NCBI GenBank assembly: GCA_013202335.1
Contig: JABMQR010000084.1
Location: 1 to 20,190 of the forward strand
Direction of reading: 5' to 3'
Length of the DNA: 20,190 nt
Source of the DNA: Bacteroidota bacterium
Lineage (GTDB): Bacteria > Spirochaetota > Spirochaetia > JABMQR01
The notes beneath the pieces are model-generated. The model saw only the letters and a list, made by a program, of their open reading frames with translations. It had not been told where the DNA came from and made no database searches. Position numbers and translations under genes: made by a program. The stretch's first letter is position 1. Every line of letters starts with the position of its first letter. Shown one piece after another: positions 8,280 through 15,604 of this stretch.

Positions 8280-10454
8280 TTCCGGCTTTACTATCTGATA
8301 GGTAAAATAGAGCATAGCCAGCACATCGTCATACTTCATTACCACTGACTCATCAATACGGTTAATAATTGAATTTTTAATATTAATCCTGATGGAATCC
8401 GGGCCGCACCCATCCAGAACCTTGCGGCAGAAGGCAATAATTGGAGAAAAATCCTCTTCTTTAAACCAGCGAATAAGATCCTGGTGGGATGTAAGAAAAC
8501 CTGAATGATCACGTGTTTCATCAAGAAAATCGCGTACACCAGCACCTTTGTGTCCATTGCTTAACTGAAAGAGATGCGAAAGCTCTGGTTTGTAATGCAT
8601 AAACTCAGCGTTAAGAGAATAGATCCCCTGCCGAAAGCTTTGGGTTTTTCCTGCCCATCGAATGGAAAACAGCTCAAGAAGGTATGCACCCTCCTTATCC
8701 ATGTTTTTCAATGCAATAAAATAGTTCATCAGGCACCGGGTATCGGTCTCTTTCATAAATAATTTTCGAATACGATCAAGAGAGGCGGTATGTCCAATTC
8801 TCCCAAGTGATTTCGCTGCAGAGGTACGAATAGCAGCATCCCCGCTATCGAGCTGAGCCAGCAGAAGTTCCTCTGTCTCTTTGCCGGGAAATGCTCCCAA
8901 AGCAAAAATAGAGGATTCTTGGGTATACGAACCCTCGTCAGAGGCATCTTTTAACAGTAGAGGAAGCAGTGAAGGTCTTGGATGATAGAAAAGGCTCCGT
9001 ATTATTTCCGCCTTTTCAGATGAGAACGGGGAGTGCAGCATACGCTTTATTTCACTGGTAGCTACATCATTATGATTACTGCCGATTGAAAGCAGCACAG
9101 TCTTTTTCCGCACTGGATCTTCTATTTTCTGCAGCCTGTTAATATTCAAATAGGCTCTTAGTCCATAGATCGAGAGCAGGATTGAAGCAGCGTCCTTTCC
9201 TGAAAGGCTTTCACTGTCTGTTACACGCAGGGTAATAATAAAGGAGATCAGACTTAGCCCTGCGGCCAGGAAAAAGGTCCATGAGTATTGATTCAAAAGC
9301 GTGGCGGCTCCAACCGGCCCAAAATCGATCAACCGTCCTCCTACTACTCCCAAAACGAGAGAGATAATTGCTATTATGAATTGAACCATTGAACTGAAAC
9401 CTACCGCCTCTTTCTCCGGCATACGTTTAATGATAAGCCGGCTTATGAGCATATTGTTTATATTGATCATAAAAATCACGAGAAATCCCATAACGAAATA
9501 GACCGATATAGGCAGGGTCTCCGGAGCGACTGCCCAGCAAAGAATCAGAACAGTCACTACAAATGATCCAAAAACCATAAGCGGCTTGCTGCCGATTTTA
9601 TCTCCAAAGGTTCGGACAAACATAGCAGAGAATATAGATGCAAGCGTCATTCCCATCGAGTAGAGAAAGATCCCGCTTGTCGAGAGGCCTGTTCGATTTC
9701 TCAGAAATGGGATGGTAAGGCCTACCATTACAGTAATTGCGGTGAATAACCATTGAAGGATCAGCACACGCCGAATTTCTTTTGAACGAAATGAATCGCG
9801 AAGCTGAACCAGCATTCCCCGACCTTTCTTATATTCTATTGTTTCACGGCAGGGTACTTTCCGTACTCTTAATGCTGCAAGTGTATTCACAATGACTCCA
9901 CACATCTGCAGGCCTATTATCCCGGCTGCACCTGAAAAGCGCTCTATTGCTGTTACAAGAAAACTAACTGTCTTTGAAAGTATGGCGGAAACCTGAAAAC
10001 CAAAGGTTATTTTTCCGACCACTTCTCCCTGATTGGTATTTGTCGTTATCATGCGTAGTACCGGCTTGAACATAATAACCCCGACAGTACGCACTATGGA
10101 AAATACGGTGTAGAGCAGCAGTATCAGATAGACAGCAGGCTGCCCCTGAAGGAAATAGAGCAGGAGATAGCCAAGGCACACTATTCCGCGAAGCAGCCAT
10201 GCCATAGACTGCACTTTAATGAGATTTTTTCCTGCAAGCATTTTTGGAAGCAGAGGAATAATAATTCCTGAGAGAAAAAGCGCTGAGGATATATACCCCA
10301 ATTGAACATTCGTAGCACCATACATGATTGCAAGAAGGTAGACCGGTGTATCTCCCAGGAAACTAAAACCCATCCCGTTCAACGACTGGAATTGGGTAAG
10401 ATATTTTCCGCCGACCACTTTCTCTTCATCTGTCAGGAAGCGAGTTTTCTTCAT
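8277..10454 (-). CDS. Major facilitator-type transporter fused to HEAT-like repeats
   Basis: 725 residues. Residues 1 to ~412 are very hydrophobic, with about 12 membrane segments split by a basic loop near 195-228, like a major facilitator protein. The motif region RTFGDKIGSKPLMVFGS (281-297) resembles the MFS loop between helices. The C-terminal ~310 residues are soluble. At least residues 490-565 read as HEAT/PBS-lyase-like helical repeats (SSIFALGAF, ELLLAQLDSGDAAIRTSAAKSLGRIG, SLDRIRKLF). Ordinary MFS carriers are about 400-450 residues, so this is a real two-part protein; substrate unknown. HEAT extensions also occur on some ATP/ADP-translocase-like carriers, so that is an alternative relation. 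The start ATG is preceded by a promoter (10462-10490) ending 7 nt before it and no Shine-Dalgarno site, suggesting a leaderless mRNA. Confidence 0.82.
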   Translation of the reverse strand: MKKTRFLTDEEKVVGGKYLTQFQSLNGMGFSFLGDTPVYLLAIMYGATNVQLGYISSALFLSGIIIPLLPKMLAGKNLIKVQSMAWLLRGIVCLGYLLLYFLQGQPAVYLILLLYTVFSIVRTVGVIMFKPVLRMITTNTNQGEVVGKITFGFQVSAILSKTVSFLVTAIERFSGAAGIIGLQMCGVIVNTLAALRVRKVPCRETIEYKKGRGMLVQLRDSFRSKEIRRVLILQWLFTAITVMVGLTIPFLRNRTGLSTSGIFLYSMGMTLASIFSAMFVRTFGDKIGSKPLMVFGSFVVTVLILCWAVAPETLPISVYFVMGFLVIFMININNMLISRLIIKRMPEKEAVGFSSMVQFIIAIISLVLGVVGGRLIDFGPVGAATLLNQYSWTFFLAAGLSLISFIITLRVTDSESLSGKDAASILLSIYGLRAYLNINRLQKIEDPVRKKTVLLSIGSNHNDVATSEIKRMLHSPFSSEKAEIIRSLFYHPRPSLLPLLLKDASDEGSYTQESSIFALGAFPGKETEELLLAQLDSGDAAIRTSAAKSLGRIGHTASLDRIRKLFMKETDTRCLMNYFIALKNMDKEGAYLLELFSIRWAGKTQSFRQGIYSLNAEFMHYKPELSHLFQLSNGHKGAGVRDFLDETRDHSGFLTSHQDLIRWFKEEDFSPIIAFCRKVLDGCGPDSIRINIKNSIINRIDESVVMKYDDVLAMLYFTYQIVKPE

Positions 10455-10461
10455 GCGCTAT

Positions 10462-10490
10462 AGTGTAAGCCTGAGGTTAAATGTTTACAA
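10462..10490 (-). promoter_or_regulatory. Promoter of the MFS-HEAT gene, next to its ATG
   Basis: On the minus strand TTGTAA (10485-10490), 17 nt, TACACT (10462-10467), then 7 nt to the ATG at 10454. Spacing is ideal and no ribosome binding site fits between, so the transcript should be leaderless. The -35 touches the hairpin at 10490-10520. Confidence 0.6.
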
Positions 10491-10520
10491 TAAGTTCCCG
10501 CATTTTAAACGGGAACTTAT
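10490..10520 (-). terminator. Strong hairpin after clpP, probable terminator
   Basis: ATAAGTTCCCG (10490-10500) and CGGGAACTTAT (10510-10520) form a perfect 11-bp stem with a 9-nt loop, 35 nt past the clpP stop. The minus-strand tail (TGTAAACATTT) is only moderately U-rich. Its end abuts the -35 box of the next gene, so an operator role is an alternative. Confidence 0.6.
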
Positions 10521-10555
10521 GAAAGTTTTTAGTAAATTTAATCTGTTTGAATCGA

Positions 10556-11149
10556 TTAGAGGCCGAGTTCTTCCCGTGTGACAACAATTTTAGAGATCAT
10601 ACCGTACTCAACCGCTTCCTCAACATCAAGCCAGCAGTCACGGTCGGTATCAATCTCAACCTGCTCAATAGGTTTTCCGGTCTCTTCACTGATCAGCTTG
10701 TTAATCTTTATTCGCAGTTTCTCGATCTGTCGGGCGTGAATCTCAATCTCTGTTGCAACACCGCTTATTCCGCTGAGCGGCTGGTGTATCAGATAGTTGG
10801 AGTTTGGAAGCCCTATTCTGCGCTCTTTTGGTGCAGCAAGTAGAATCAGAGCACCGGCGCTTGCGACAAGTCCCATCCCAATAGTATAGACATCGGGTGT
10901 AATAAACCGAATCATGTCAAAGATGGCATATCCCGCATCAGCATCGCCGCCTGGAGAGTTGATCAGCACCTTTATAGGTCCTTCACCCTCTGCTTCCAGA
11001 AGCAGCAGCTGCTTTACAACTTTCTCAGCTAACTCTTTATTTATTTCCCCGGAAATCATCACTGTGCGTGTTTCCAGCATTTTTTGCATTAATGGATCTG
11101 GTTCCGGTTGTTTTTTCTCTTTTGAATCTTCTTCTACCATATATTTCAT
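10556..11149 (-). CDS. clpP: ClpP-family ATP-dependent serine peptidase
   Basis: Proteolytic subunit that would form a barrel and degrade proteins fed by a Clp ATPase; cytoplasmic. The Ser-His-Asp triad is complete and correctly spaced: S97 in LVASAGA, H122 in LIHQP, D171 in DTDRD. INSPGGDADAGYAIFD (63-78) and VEEAVEYGMI (176-185) are also family signatures. The length of 197 residues is typical. The first ~20 residues are charged and replace the usual short N-terminal loop. Differences from the common consensus (LVASAGALILLAAPKERR instead of the usual AASMGAFLLAAG form) suggest a paralogue of the ClpP2 kind, as in bacteria with two clpP genes (inference). GGGAG lies 9 nt before the ATG. No clpX or tig is adjacent, unlike the usual housekeeping clpP locus. 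Confidence 0.88.
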   Translation of the reverse strand: MKYMVEEDSKEKKQPEPDPLMQKMLETRTVMISGEINKELAEKVVKQLLLLEAEGEGPIKVLINSPGGDADAGYAIFDMIRFITPDVYTIGMGLVASAGALILLAAPKERRIGLPNSNYLIHQPLSGISGVATEIEIHARQIEKLRIKINKLISEETGKPIEQVEIDTDRDCWLDVEEAVEYGMISKIVVTREELGL

Positions 11150-11203
11150 TGATCACTTCTCCCGATTGCTGGTAATCACACAAGTTATCCCTGCATTTAT
11201 TCA

Positions 11204-11241
11204 TTACTATGAATATCATTCTTTACTGTGAATATCTTTTT
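11204..11241. repeat. Two 19-bp imperfect tandem repeats upstream of clpP
   Basis: TTACTATGAATATCATTCT (11204-11222) is followed directly by TTACTGTGAATATCTTTTT (11223-11241), with 16 of 19 positions identical. They lie in the clpP/era intergenic region. On the minus strand they contain a weak candidate clpP promoter (TTCACA 11227-11232, 17 nt, TAGTAA 11204-11209). They could be regulator sites. Confidence 0.5.
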
Positions 11242-11247
11242 CCAAGG

Positions 11248-11354
11248 TGAACACCTATATCTCTAGAGAGTATACTGAGAGAGCCGTAAAAAGGCAATGA
11301 TTTTCACAAGGTATGCATACCCCACTATGCACACAGCTGCTTAATAGATACAAT
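11248..11354 (+). promoter_or_regulatory. Era upstream region: two candidate promoters and palindromes
   Basis: TGAACA (11248-11253), 17 nt, TATACT (11271-11276) is a possible leadered promoter. TACAAT (11349-11354), only 6 nt from the era ATG, is a possible leaderless one but lacks a good -35. Two perfect palindromes lie here: TCTCTAGAGA (11260-11269) and GGTATGCATACC (11310-11321). Roles are unproven. Confidence 0.35.
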
Positions 11355-11360
11355 GCGTGC

Positions 11361-12239
11361 ATGAAAAAATGCGCTTCAATATCAATAATCGGCAGACCGT
11401 CTGCCGGAAAATCCACCCTGCTTAATGCTATTTGCGGGTATAAGGTTTCAATTACCGCACCCAGTCCTCAAACTACCCGGAACTCTATCCGGGGGATTTA
11501 TACGGCCGAAAAGGGACAGTTAATATTTATAGACACACCTGGTTATCATATTTCTGATAAATCATTTAATATGCGGCTGAAAGATATTACCGTTTCCACT
11601 CTTGGAGATGCTGATATCCTGCTCTATGTGGTTGATACTCTTCGGAAACCCGGAGAAGAGGAGCGCGAGATCGCAGAGCTTGCGGCTTCCGGAAATCAAT
11701 CGGTGGTAGTTGCTTTGAATAAAATTGATCAAAAACGAGCACATCCCGGCCTTATGCAGCTTTCACTGGAAAAATTAATCCCTCAGGCAAAATTTGTTGA
11801 AATTTCAGCTATGCAGGAGAAGGGAATTGATACATTAAAAAGTACTCTTTTCGACCTTGCCCCTGAAGGAGAGCAGCTCTACCCGGAAGATTTTTACACT
11901 GACCAACCCCCGGAATTCAGAATTGCTGAGATTATCAGAGAAAAAGCAGTCAACAGGGCAAAAGACGAACTCCCTCACGCAATTTATGTAGAAATTGTCG
12001 ACCTGGAAATTGATAAAGAGAAAAACATGCTCTGGATACGGGCTTTTATAAATGTGGAACGTGAGTCACAAAAAGGGTTAGTTGTGGGTAAAGCAGGATC
12101 CGGGATTGCGGCAATTCGAAAAGAGGCACAAAAAGAGATTGCCAGGCTGTTCCCTTACAAAATCCACCTGGATATTCGCGTAAAAGCTCAGGGTAAATGG
12201 CGTAAAAAAGATCATGTTCTGAAAAAGCTGTTATACTAA
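11361..12239 (+). CDS. era: GTPase Era, ribosome assembly
   Basis: Ras-like GTPase with a C-terminal KH domain that binds the 3' end of 16S rRNA and helps mature the 30S subunit. From the ATG at 11361 it has 292 residues, typical of Era. G1 is GRPSAGKS (11-18), where most bacteria have GRPNVGKS. G2 threonines are in PQTTRNS (36-42), G3 is DTPG (58-61), G4 NKID (120-123) and G5 SA (149-150). The KH domain is clear (GLVVGKAGSGIAAIRKEAQ). The frame also opens at an ATG at 11313, but those 16 residues are unlike Era and have no proper ribosome site, so 11361 is preferred. No Shine-Dalgarno site precedes it; TACAAT lies 6 nt upstream. It converges on the 12256 gene with 16 nt between. Confidence 0.93.
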   Translation: MKKCASISIIGRPSAGKSTLLNAICGYKVSITAPSPQTTRNSIRGIYTAEKGQLIFIDTPGYHISDKSFNMRLKDITVSTLGDADILLYVVDTLRKPGEEEREIAELAASGNQSVVVALNKIDQKRAHPGLMQLSLEKLIPQAKFVEISAMQEKGIDTLKSTLFDLAPEGEQLYPEDFYTDQPPEFRIAEIIREKAVNRAKDELPHAIYVEIVDLEIDKEKNMLWIRAFINVERESQKGLVVGKAGSGIAAIRKEAQKEIARLFPYKIHLDIRVKAQGKWRKKDHVLKKLLY

Positions 12240-12255
12240 GATAATGGTCGAACGC

Positions 12256-12603
12256 TTAAATTCCCAGCCATAAAGAGAGTACAAGCCCACCGACTGTCAA
12301 CAGCAGGGCAATTAGCAGCATAATTCCTGCAGCCTTTCTCCTGATTATTAGTCTGTCTACTACGGTCTTATATTTTTCTCTCTGGGTTTCCCGCTGCTTC
12401 TCAAAAAAAGTAATTAATCGTGAATCCCCTTTACTGCTAGCAAGGATAATAAGTGTAACAATGCTTAAAACTCCAGCAGGAATATAGAAAAATATTGAGT
12501 AGGTTTTAATAGTAATTCCCTGAATAAATATTGCTGCAGCGGTTAAAACGGTAATGATGAAAGCTCCGGCAAGTCCCCTGAGAATAGATTTTAATAACAA
12601 CAT
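12256..12603 (-). CDS. Small membrane protein, function unknown
   Basis: 115 residues, not recognised. Three hydrophobic segments at about 7-28, 35-55 and 92-113 predict membrane helices. Between the second and third is a charged stretch rich in Lys, Arg, Glu and Gln (58-90, with EKQRETQREKYK), probably a cytoplasmic helix. Basic residues at the N-terminus (KSILR) support N-in topology. A GGAAGTGAG stretch upstream of the ATG could serve as the ribosome site. It follows lysS on the same strand with 58 nt between, so it may be cotranscribed, but the gap contains a CTTCTG/CAGAAG inverted repeat (12628-12633, 12650-12655). Overall shape resembles short DUF-type membrane proteins; no function is proposed. 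Confidence 0.72.
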   Translation of the reverse strand: MLLLKSILRGLAGAFIITVLTAAAIFIQGITIKTYSIFFYIPAGVLSIVTLIILASSKGDSRLITFFEKQRETQREKYKTVVDRLIIRRKAAGIMLLIALLLTVGGLVLSLWLGI

Positions 12604-12661
12604 AAGGTACTCACTTCCTTATCCAGCTTCTGAATATTCCAATTGGTGAGCAGAAGTTCTC

Positions 12662-14293
12662 TTATTGCTTACAGTAAGTCGAACCAGCCCAGCTTACATA
12701 TCGCCCGAGAATTGAGAGAATCTTCTCTTTCCCGCAGGTAAGAATAAAGCCTGCAAGCCTTGGCCCCTTCTCCTTACCTATCAGCACTTTATAGGCCGTG
12801 GTAAAGAAATCTGACGGCTCAACCTCATTATCATGAGCGATCCGGTAGATGACTTCAGCCATACCTTTCTCATCAATATTTTCAAGGTTTTCAACCTCAG
12901 CGGCAAGGTCTTTCACACACGCCAGCATGGGTGTGGTGAGGCTCTGCAGCTCATCAGACTCAGTCTGCAGAGAGAACTGAAAATCCTCGGGAGCATACTC
13001 TTTCACCCAGTTCCAGGCACACCGGCACCGTACCCGCAGCCGGGCAAGCTGGGACTCTTTTACATCAGGAAATTCTGCAATTACCGCATCAATATTTCCA
13101 TTATGCACCTGAAGCATATTGCAGAGGTGACGCAGAGAAGCCTGATAGGATATTTCTTCGGGAATTTCATTTACCTGAGACAGTTCGTAAATTCGTGATT
13201 CCTTTGCCTTTTTCTTCTCATTTATCTGCTGTACGCCGTAATAGACGCGTTCACACTTATCGTAATCTTCAAATATCTTCAGCACATCAAGGTCGAAGGA
13301 GATGGCAAATTCGGAGTTAGGCCGGGTTCCCACAAATAGGTATCGGATAATTTCCGGGGGATAGATTTCCAGGACATCATAGAGGCTGATAACTTCACCG
13401 GTCGAGGATGATATCTTACCGCCCTTACCTTTGATTCTGACAAAGTCATACTGAAAGGTTACCGGAGGTGTTCCGCCAAAGACGGTTACGGTATTCATTG
13501 CGGTATCAAAAGAGCCGCCTTCAGAGTGGTGGTCCTTTCCCGCAGGTTCAAAATCGACGTCTTCTTTTGCCCAGCGCATCGGCCAGTCAATTCGCCAGGG
13601 AAGCTTCACTGCAGAGGTATTTCTTAGGTCTACCGTCTCTTCCTTTCCGGTCTCTTCACAGCGATAGGTTACACCCCATTCACCATCCCAACCAAGTACG
13701 GTTGTTGTATCTTTATTGGTAAAATTACTGAATACCGATATTGGCCACCAGTCTGCGGCCAATGGCGTGGTGCGGTGCTCATTAAGCATCTTACGCAGTT
13801 CTTCTTTATGTTCCAGCGCGGTACGTATTCCCTGTGCATATTCAGAGTTCCGGTAGTGTTTCGCCTGATAGATATATTCAGGATTCACGCCAACAGTAGG
13901 AAGTATGGCTTCAACTGCCAGCTCATTTTTCCGGGCATAACTTTCACTCTCTCCGGTGGTATCCGGAACGAGCGTAATTGGTTGACGAAGGTAGGTTGCA
14001 AGAAGCTCCTGCTCAGGCATATTCTTCGGGACTTTTCTAAATACATCGTACTCATCCCAGGAGAATATGAAGCGGGCTTTCTTACCCTTATCACGCAGGG
14101 CACGGGCAACAAGTTCCACGGAGATAATCTCACGGAAATTGCCGATGTGTACGGTTCCTGACGGGGTTACCCCGGAGGCACAGGTATAGTGTTCTTTTTC
14201 GCCTTTTTCGCGAATTATTTTATCTGCATTAATATCCGCCCAGTGTACTGAAACGGCTCTTTTGGGGTCTGTTTTTTTTGTCTTTTCACTCAT
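12662..14293 (-). CDS. lysS: Lysyl-tRNA synthetase, class I
   Basis: Charges tRNA-Lys with lysine. This is the class I (Rossmann) enzyme, not the class II LysRS found in most bacteria. Evidence: VHWADINADKI near the N-terminus, the HIGH motif as VHIGN (48-52) in GVTPSGTVHIGNFRE, the class I LysRS blocks FSWDEYDVFRKVP (77-89) and FEPAGKDHHSEGGSFD (248-263), and the KMSKS loop as KISSSTG (293-299). The 543 residues fit the family. The ATG at 14293 is preceded by TTGCAT-17-TATAAT with the -10 ending 9 nt before it and no Shine-Dalgarno site. Class I LysRS in bacteria is mostly known from spirochaetes and some alphaproteobacteria, so it is the main lineage clue here. It may be cotranscribed with the small membrane protein downstream. 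Confidence 0.96.
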   Translation of the reverse strand: MSEKTKKTDPKRAVSVHWADINADKIIREKGEKEHYTCASGVTPSGTVHIGNFREIISVELVARALRDKGKKARFIFSWDEYDVFRKVPKNMPEQELLATYLRQPITLVPDTTGESESYARKNELAVEAILPTVGVNPEYIYQAKHYRNSEYAQGIRTALEHKEELRKMLNEHRTTPLAADWWPISVFSNFTNKDTTTVLGWDGEWGVTYRCEETGKEETVDLRNTSAVKLPWRIDWPMRWAKEDVDFEPAGKDHHSEGGSFDTAMNTVTVFGGTPPVTFQYDFVRIKGKGGKISSSTGEVISLYDVLEIYPPEIIRYLFVGTRPNSEFAISFDLDVLKIFEDYDKCERVYYGVQQINEKKKAKESRIYELSQVNEIPEEISYQASLRHLCNMLQVHNGNIDAVIAEFPDVKESQLARLRVRCRCAWNWVKEYAPEDFQFSLQTESDELQSLTTPMLACVKDLAAEVENLENIDEKGMAEVIYRIAHDNEVEPSDFFTTAYKVLIGKEKGPRLAGFILTCGKEKILSILGRYVSWAGSTYCKQ

Positions 14294-14302
14294 AATGGAT
14301 GG

Positions 14303-14331
14303 ATTATACTTACTGCGTCTGAATTATGCAA
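14303..14331 (-). promoter_or_regulatory. Promoter of lysS, close to its ATG
   Basis: Minus strand TTGCAT (14326-14331), 17 nt, perfect TATAAT (14303-14308), then 9 nt to the ATG at 14293. The predicted leader is 0-3 nt. Confidence 0.7.
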
Positions 14332-14380
14332 CTGCGAAGCCCTTTGTCTTTATATTTGTTTTCCTGAAAAGAAGCTGCAT

Positions 14381-14409
14381 TTGCAAATATGTCAAAAAAC
14401 AGCTATAAT
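14381..14409 (+). promoter_or_regulatory. Promoter of the aldo/keto reductase gene
   Basis: TTGCAA (14381-14386), 17 nt, perfect TATAAT (14404-14409). The start would be near 14416, giving a ~40-nt leader that contains GGGAG 8 nt before the ATG. It is divergent from the lysS promoter; the -35 boxes are about 50 bp apart. Confidence 0.7.
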
Positions 14410-14455
14410 GGCTTCCAATATAAAACAGAGATATACATACGCGGGAGATTAACAG

Positions 14456-15577
14456 ATGGAATACAGAAACTACGGCAGTACCGGCACAAAGATCTCAGCT
14501 CTTGGATTCGGCGGGATGCGTTTCGAAGACCCTATGGATACCGAAAAATCAGCAGCCACCGTATACCGGGCTTTTGAGAAAGGTATCACCTACTTTGACA
14601 CAGCTCCCGGCTACTGTCAGGACCAATCTGAGATAATTACGGGTACTGCCATAAAAGAGATGCAGAAAACCGGCAACCCATTTACAGTCTCCACAAAATC
14701 AAGTCGTCCTGATGGTGCTGATGTACGCAAACAGTTAGAACAGTCCCTCCGGCGTCTTAATGTTGATTGTATTGATTATTATAATTGCTGGTATATCCTT
14801 ACCATGAAAGGTTGGGAGGAGCGTAAAAAACGCGGTGCAGTGGCCGAGATAATGAAAGCCAGGGACGAGGGGCTGATTAAACACGCTGCTTTCTCCACTC
14901 ACCTGCAGGGAACCGACATCCGCCAGGTAATTGAGGAGGGCTACTTTGAAGGAGTTACCCTGGGTTATTCAGTTATCAACTCCCCTTTCAGACAGGACGG
15001 CATCAATACCGCCGTTGAGAATGGTATGGGAGTGGTGGTAATGAACCCGCTTGGCGGCGGATTGATTCCGGGAAATGAAGATGCTTTCAGCTTTCTCAAG
15101 GCTCATCCAGAACAGAATATGCTTGAAGCAGCTCTGCACTACCTGCTCAGCGATCAACGTATAACTGTCTCACTTGTAGGATTCAGAAATGATAATGATG
15201 TCGATACCGCAATTGACGCAGTCAACAGCTTTGTTCCCTATACGAAAGAGGATACTTCCCGGATAGAATCTCTGGTTGCTGCTGAGTTCAATAGTTTCTG
15301 CACCTCATGTAAATATTGCGATGTCTGCCCGGAAGATATACCCGTCTGGGCTTTTATGGAGACACATAACCATTTCCGTTTACACAATGGAGAGAAGATC
15401 GAAGGTCGCTTGAAATGGCATTGGGCAACCGATATCAAAGAATTGGATCGCTGTACCAGCTGCCGAAAATGTGAGAGAGCCTGTACACAGCACCTTCCTA
15501 TTTTGGAACGATTTGAGGAGTTAAAAGCTGGATTTGTCATTCAGGAAGCGGAGCGTTTGAAAGCTGAAGCAAAATAA
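14456..15577 (+). CDS. Aldo/keto reductase with C-terminal 2[4Fe-4S] ferredoxin module
   Basis: 373 residues: an aldo/keto reductase barrel (1 to ~260) plus a ferredoxin-like tail. Starts MEYRNYGSTGTKISALGFGG, typical of the family. Of the catalytic tetrad, D48 and Y53 (FDTAPGY) and K81 (VSTKSS) are present. The usual His is absent: the expected segment is DYYNCWYI (107-114). The tail has C282, C285, C288, C291 (CTSCKYCDVCP) and C333, C336, C339, C343 (CTSCRKCERAC), two [4Fe-4S] motifs joined by a helix-rich linker. Many anaerobes have such fusions; they may couple NAD(P)H and ferredoxin-level electrons (inference), and the substrate is unknown. GGGAG lies 8 nt before the ATG, behind the promoter at 14381-14409. 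It converges with the maturase gene, 27 nt apart; I see no terminator hairpin in that gap. Confidence 0.9.
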   Translation: MEYRNYGSTGTKISALGFGGMRFEDPMDTEKSAATVYRAFEKGITYFDTAPGYCQDQSEIITGTAIKEMQKTGNPFTVSTKSSRPDGADVRKQLEQSLRRLNVDCIDYYNCWYILTMKGWEERKKRGAVAEIMKARDEGLIKHAAFSTHLQGTDIRQVIEEGYFEGVTLGYSVINSPFRQDGINTAVENGMGVVVMNPLGGGLIPGNEDAFSFLKAHPEQNMLEAALHYLLSDQRITVSLVGFRNDNDVDTAIDAVNSFVPYTKEDTSRIESLVAAEFNSFCTSCKYCDVCPEDIPVWAFMETHNHFRLHNGEKIEGRLKWHWATDIKELDRCTSCRKCERACTQHLPILERFEELKAGFVIQEAERLKAEAK

Positions 15578-15604
15578 GCAAATTCTCTGGTGATTAAATT
15601 TCAA

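Noticed and set aside
8100..8348. 82-codon frame spanning the end of the radical SAM gene and the terminator region.
   Set aside because: It overlaps both convergent genes and the hairpin at 8250, with no similarity I can recognise.
11313..11360. In-frame extension of era to the ATG at 11313.
   Set aside because: The added residues (MHTPLCTQLLNRYNAC) are unlike Era, the ATG is inside a perfect palindrome, and Era proteins normally start just before the first beta strand.
12628..12655. CTTCTG/CAGAAG inverted repeat with inner CCAATTGG between lysS and the small membrane protein gene.
   Set aside because: The stem is short and AT-poor tract features of a terminator are missing; could be chance. 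Mentioned only in the gene entry.
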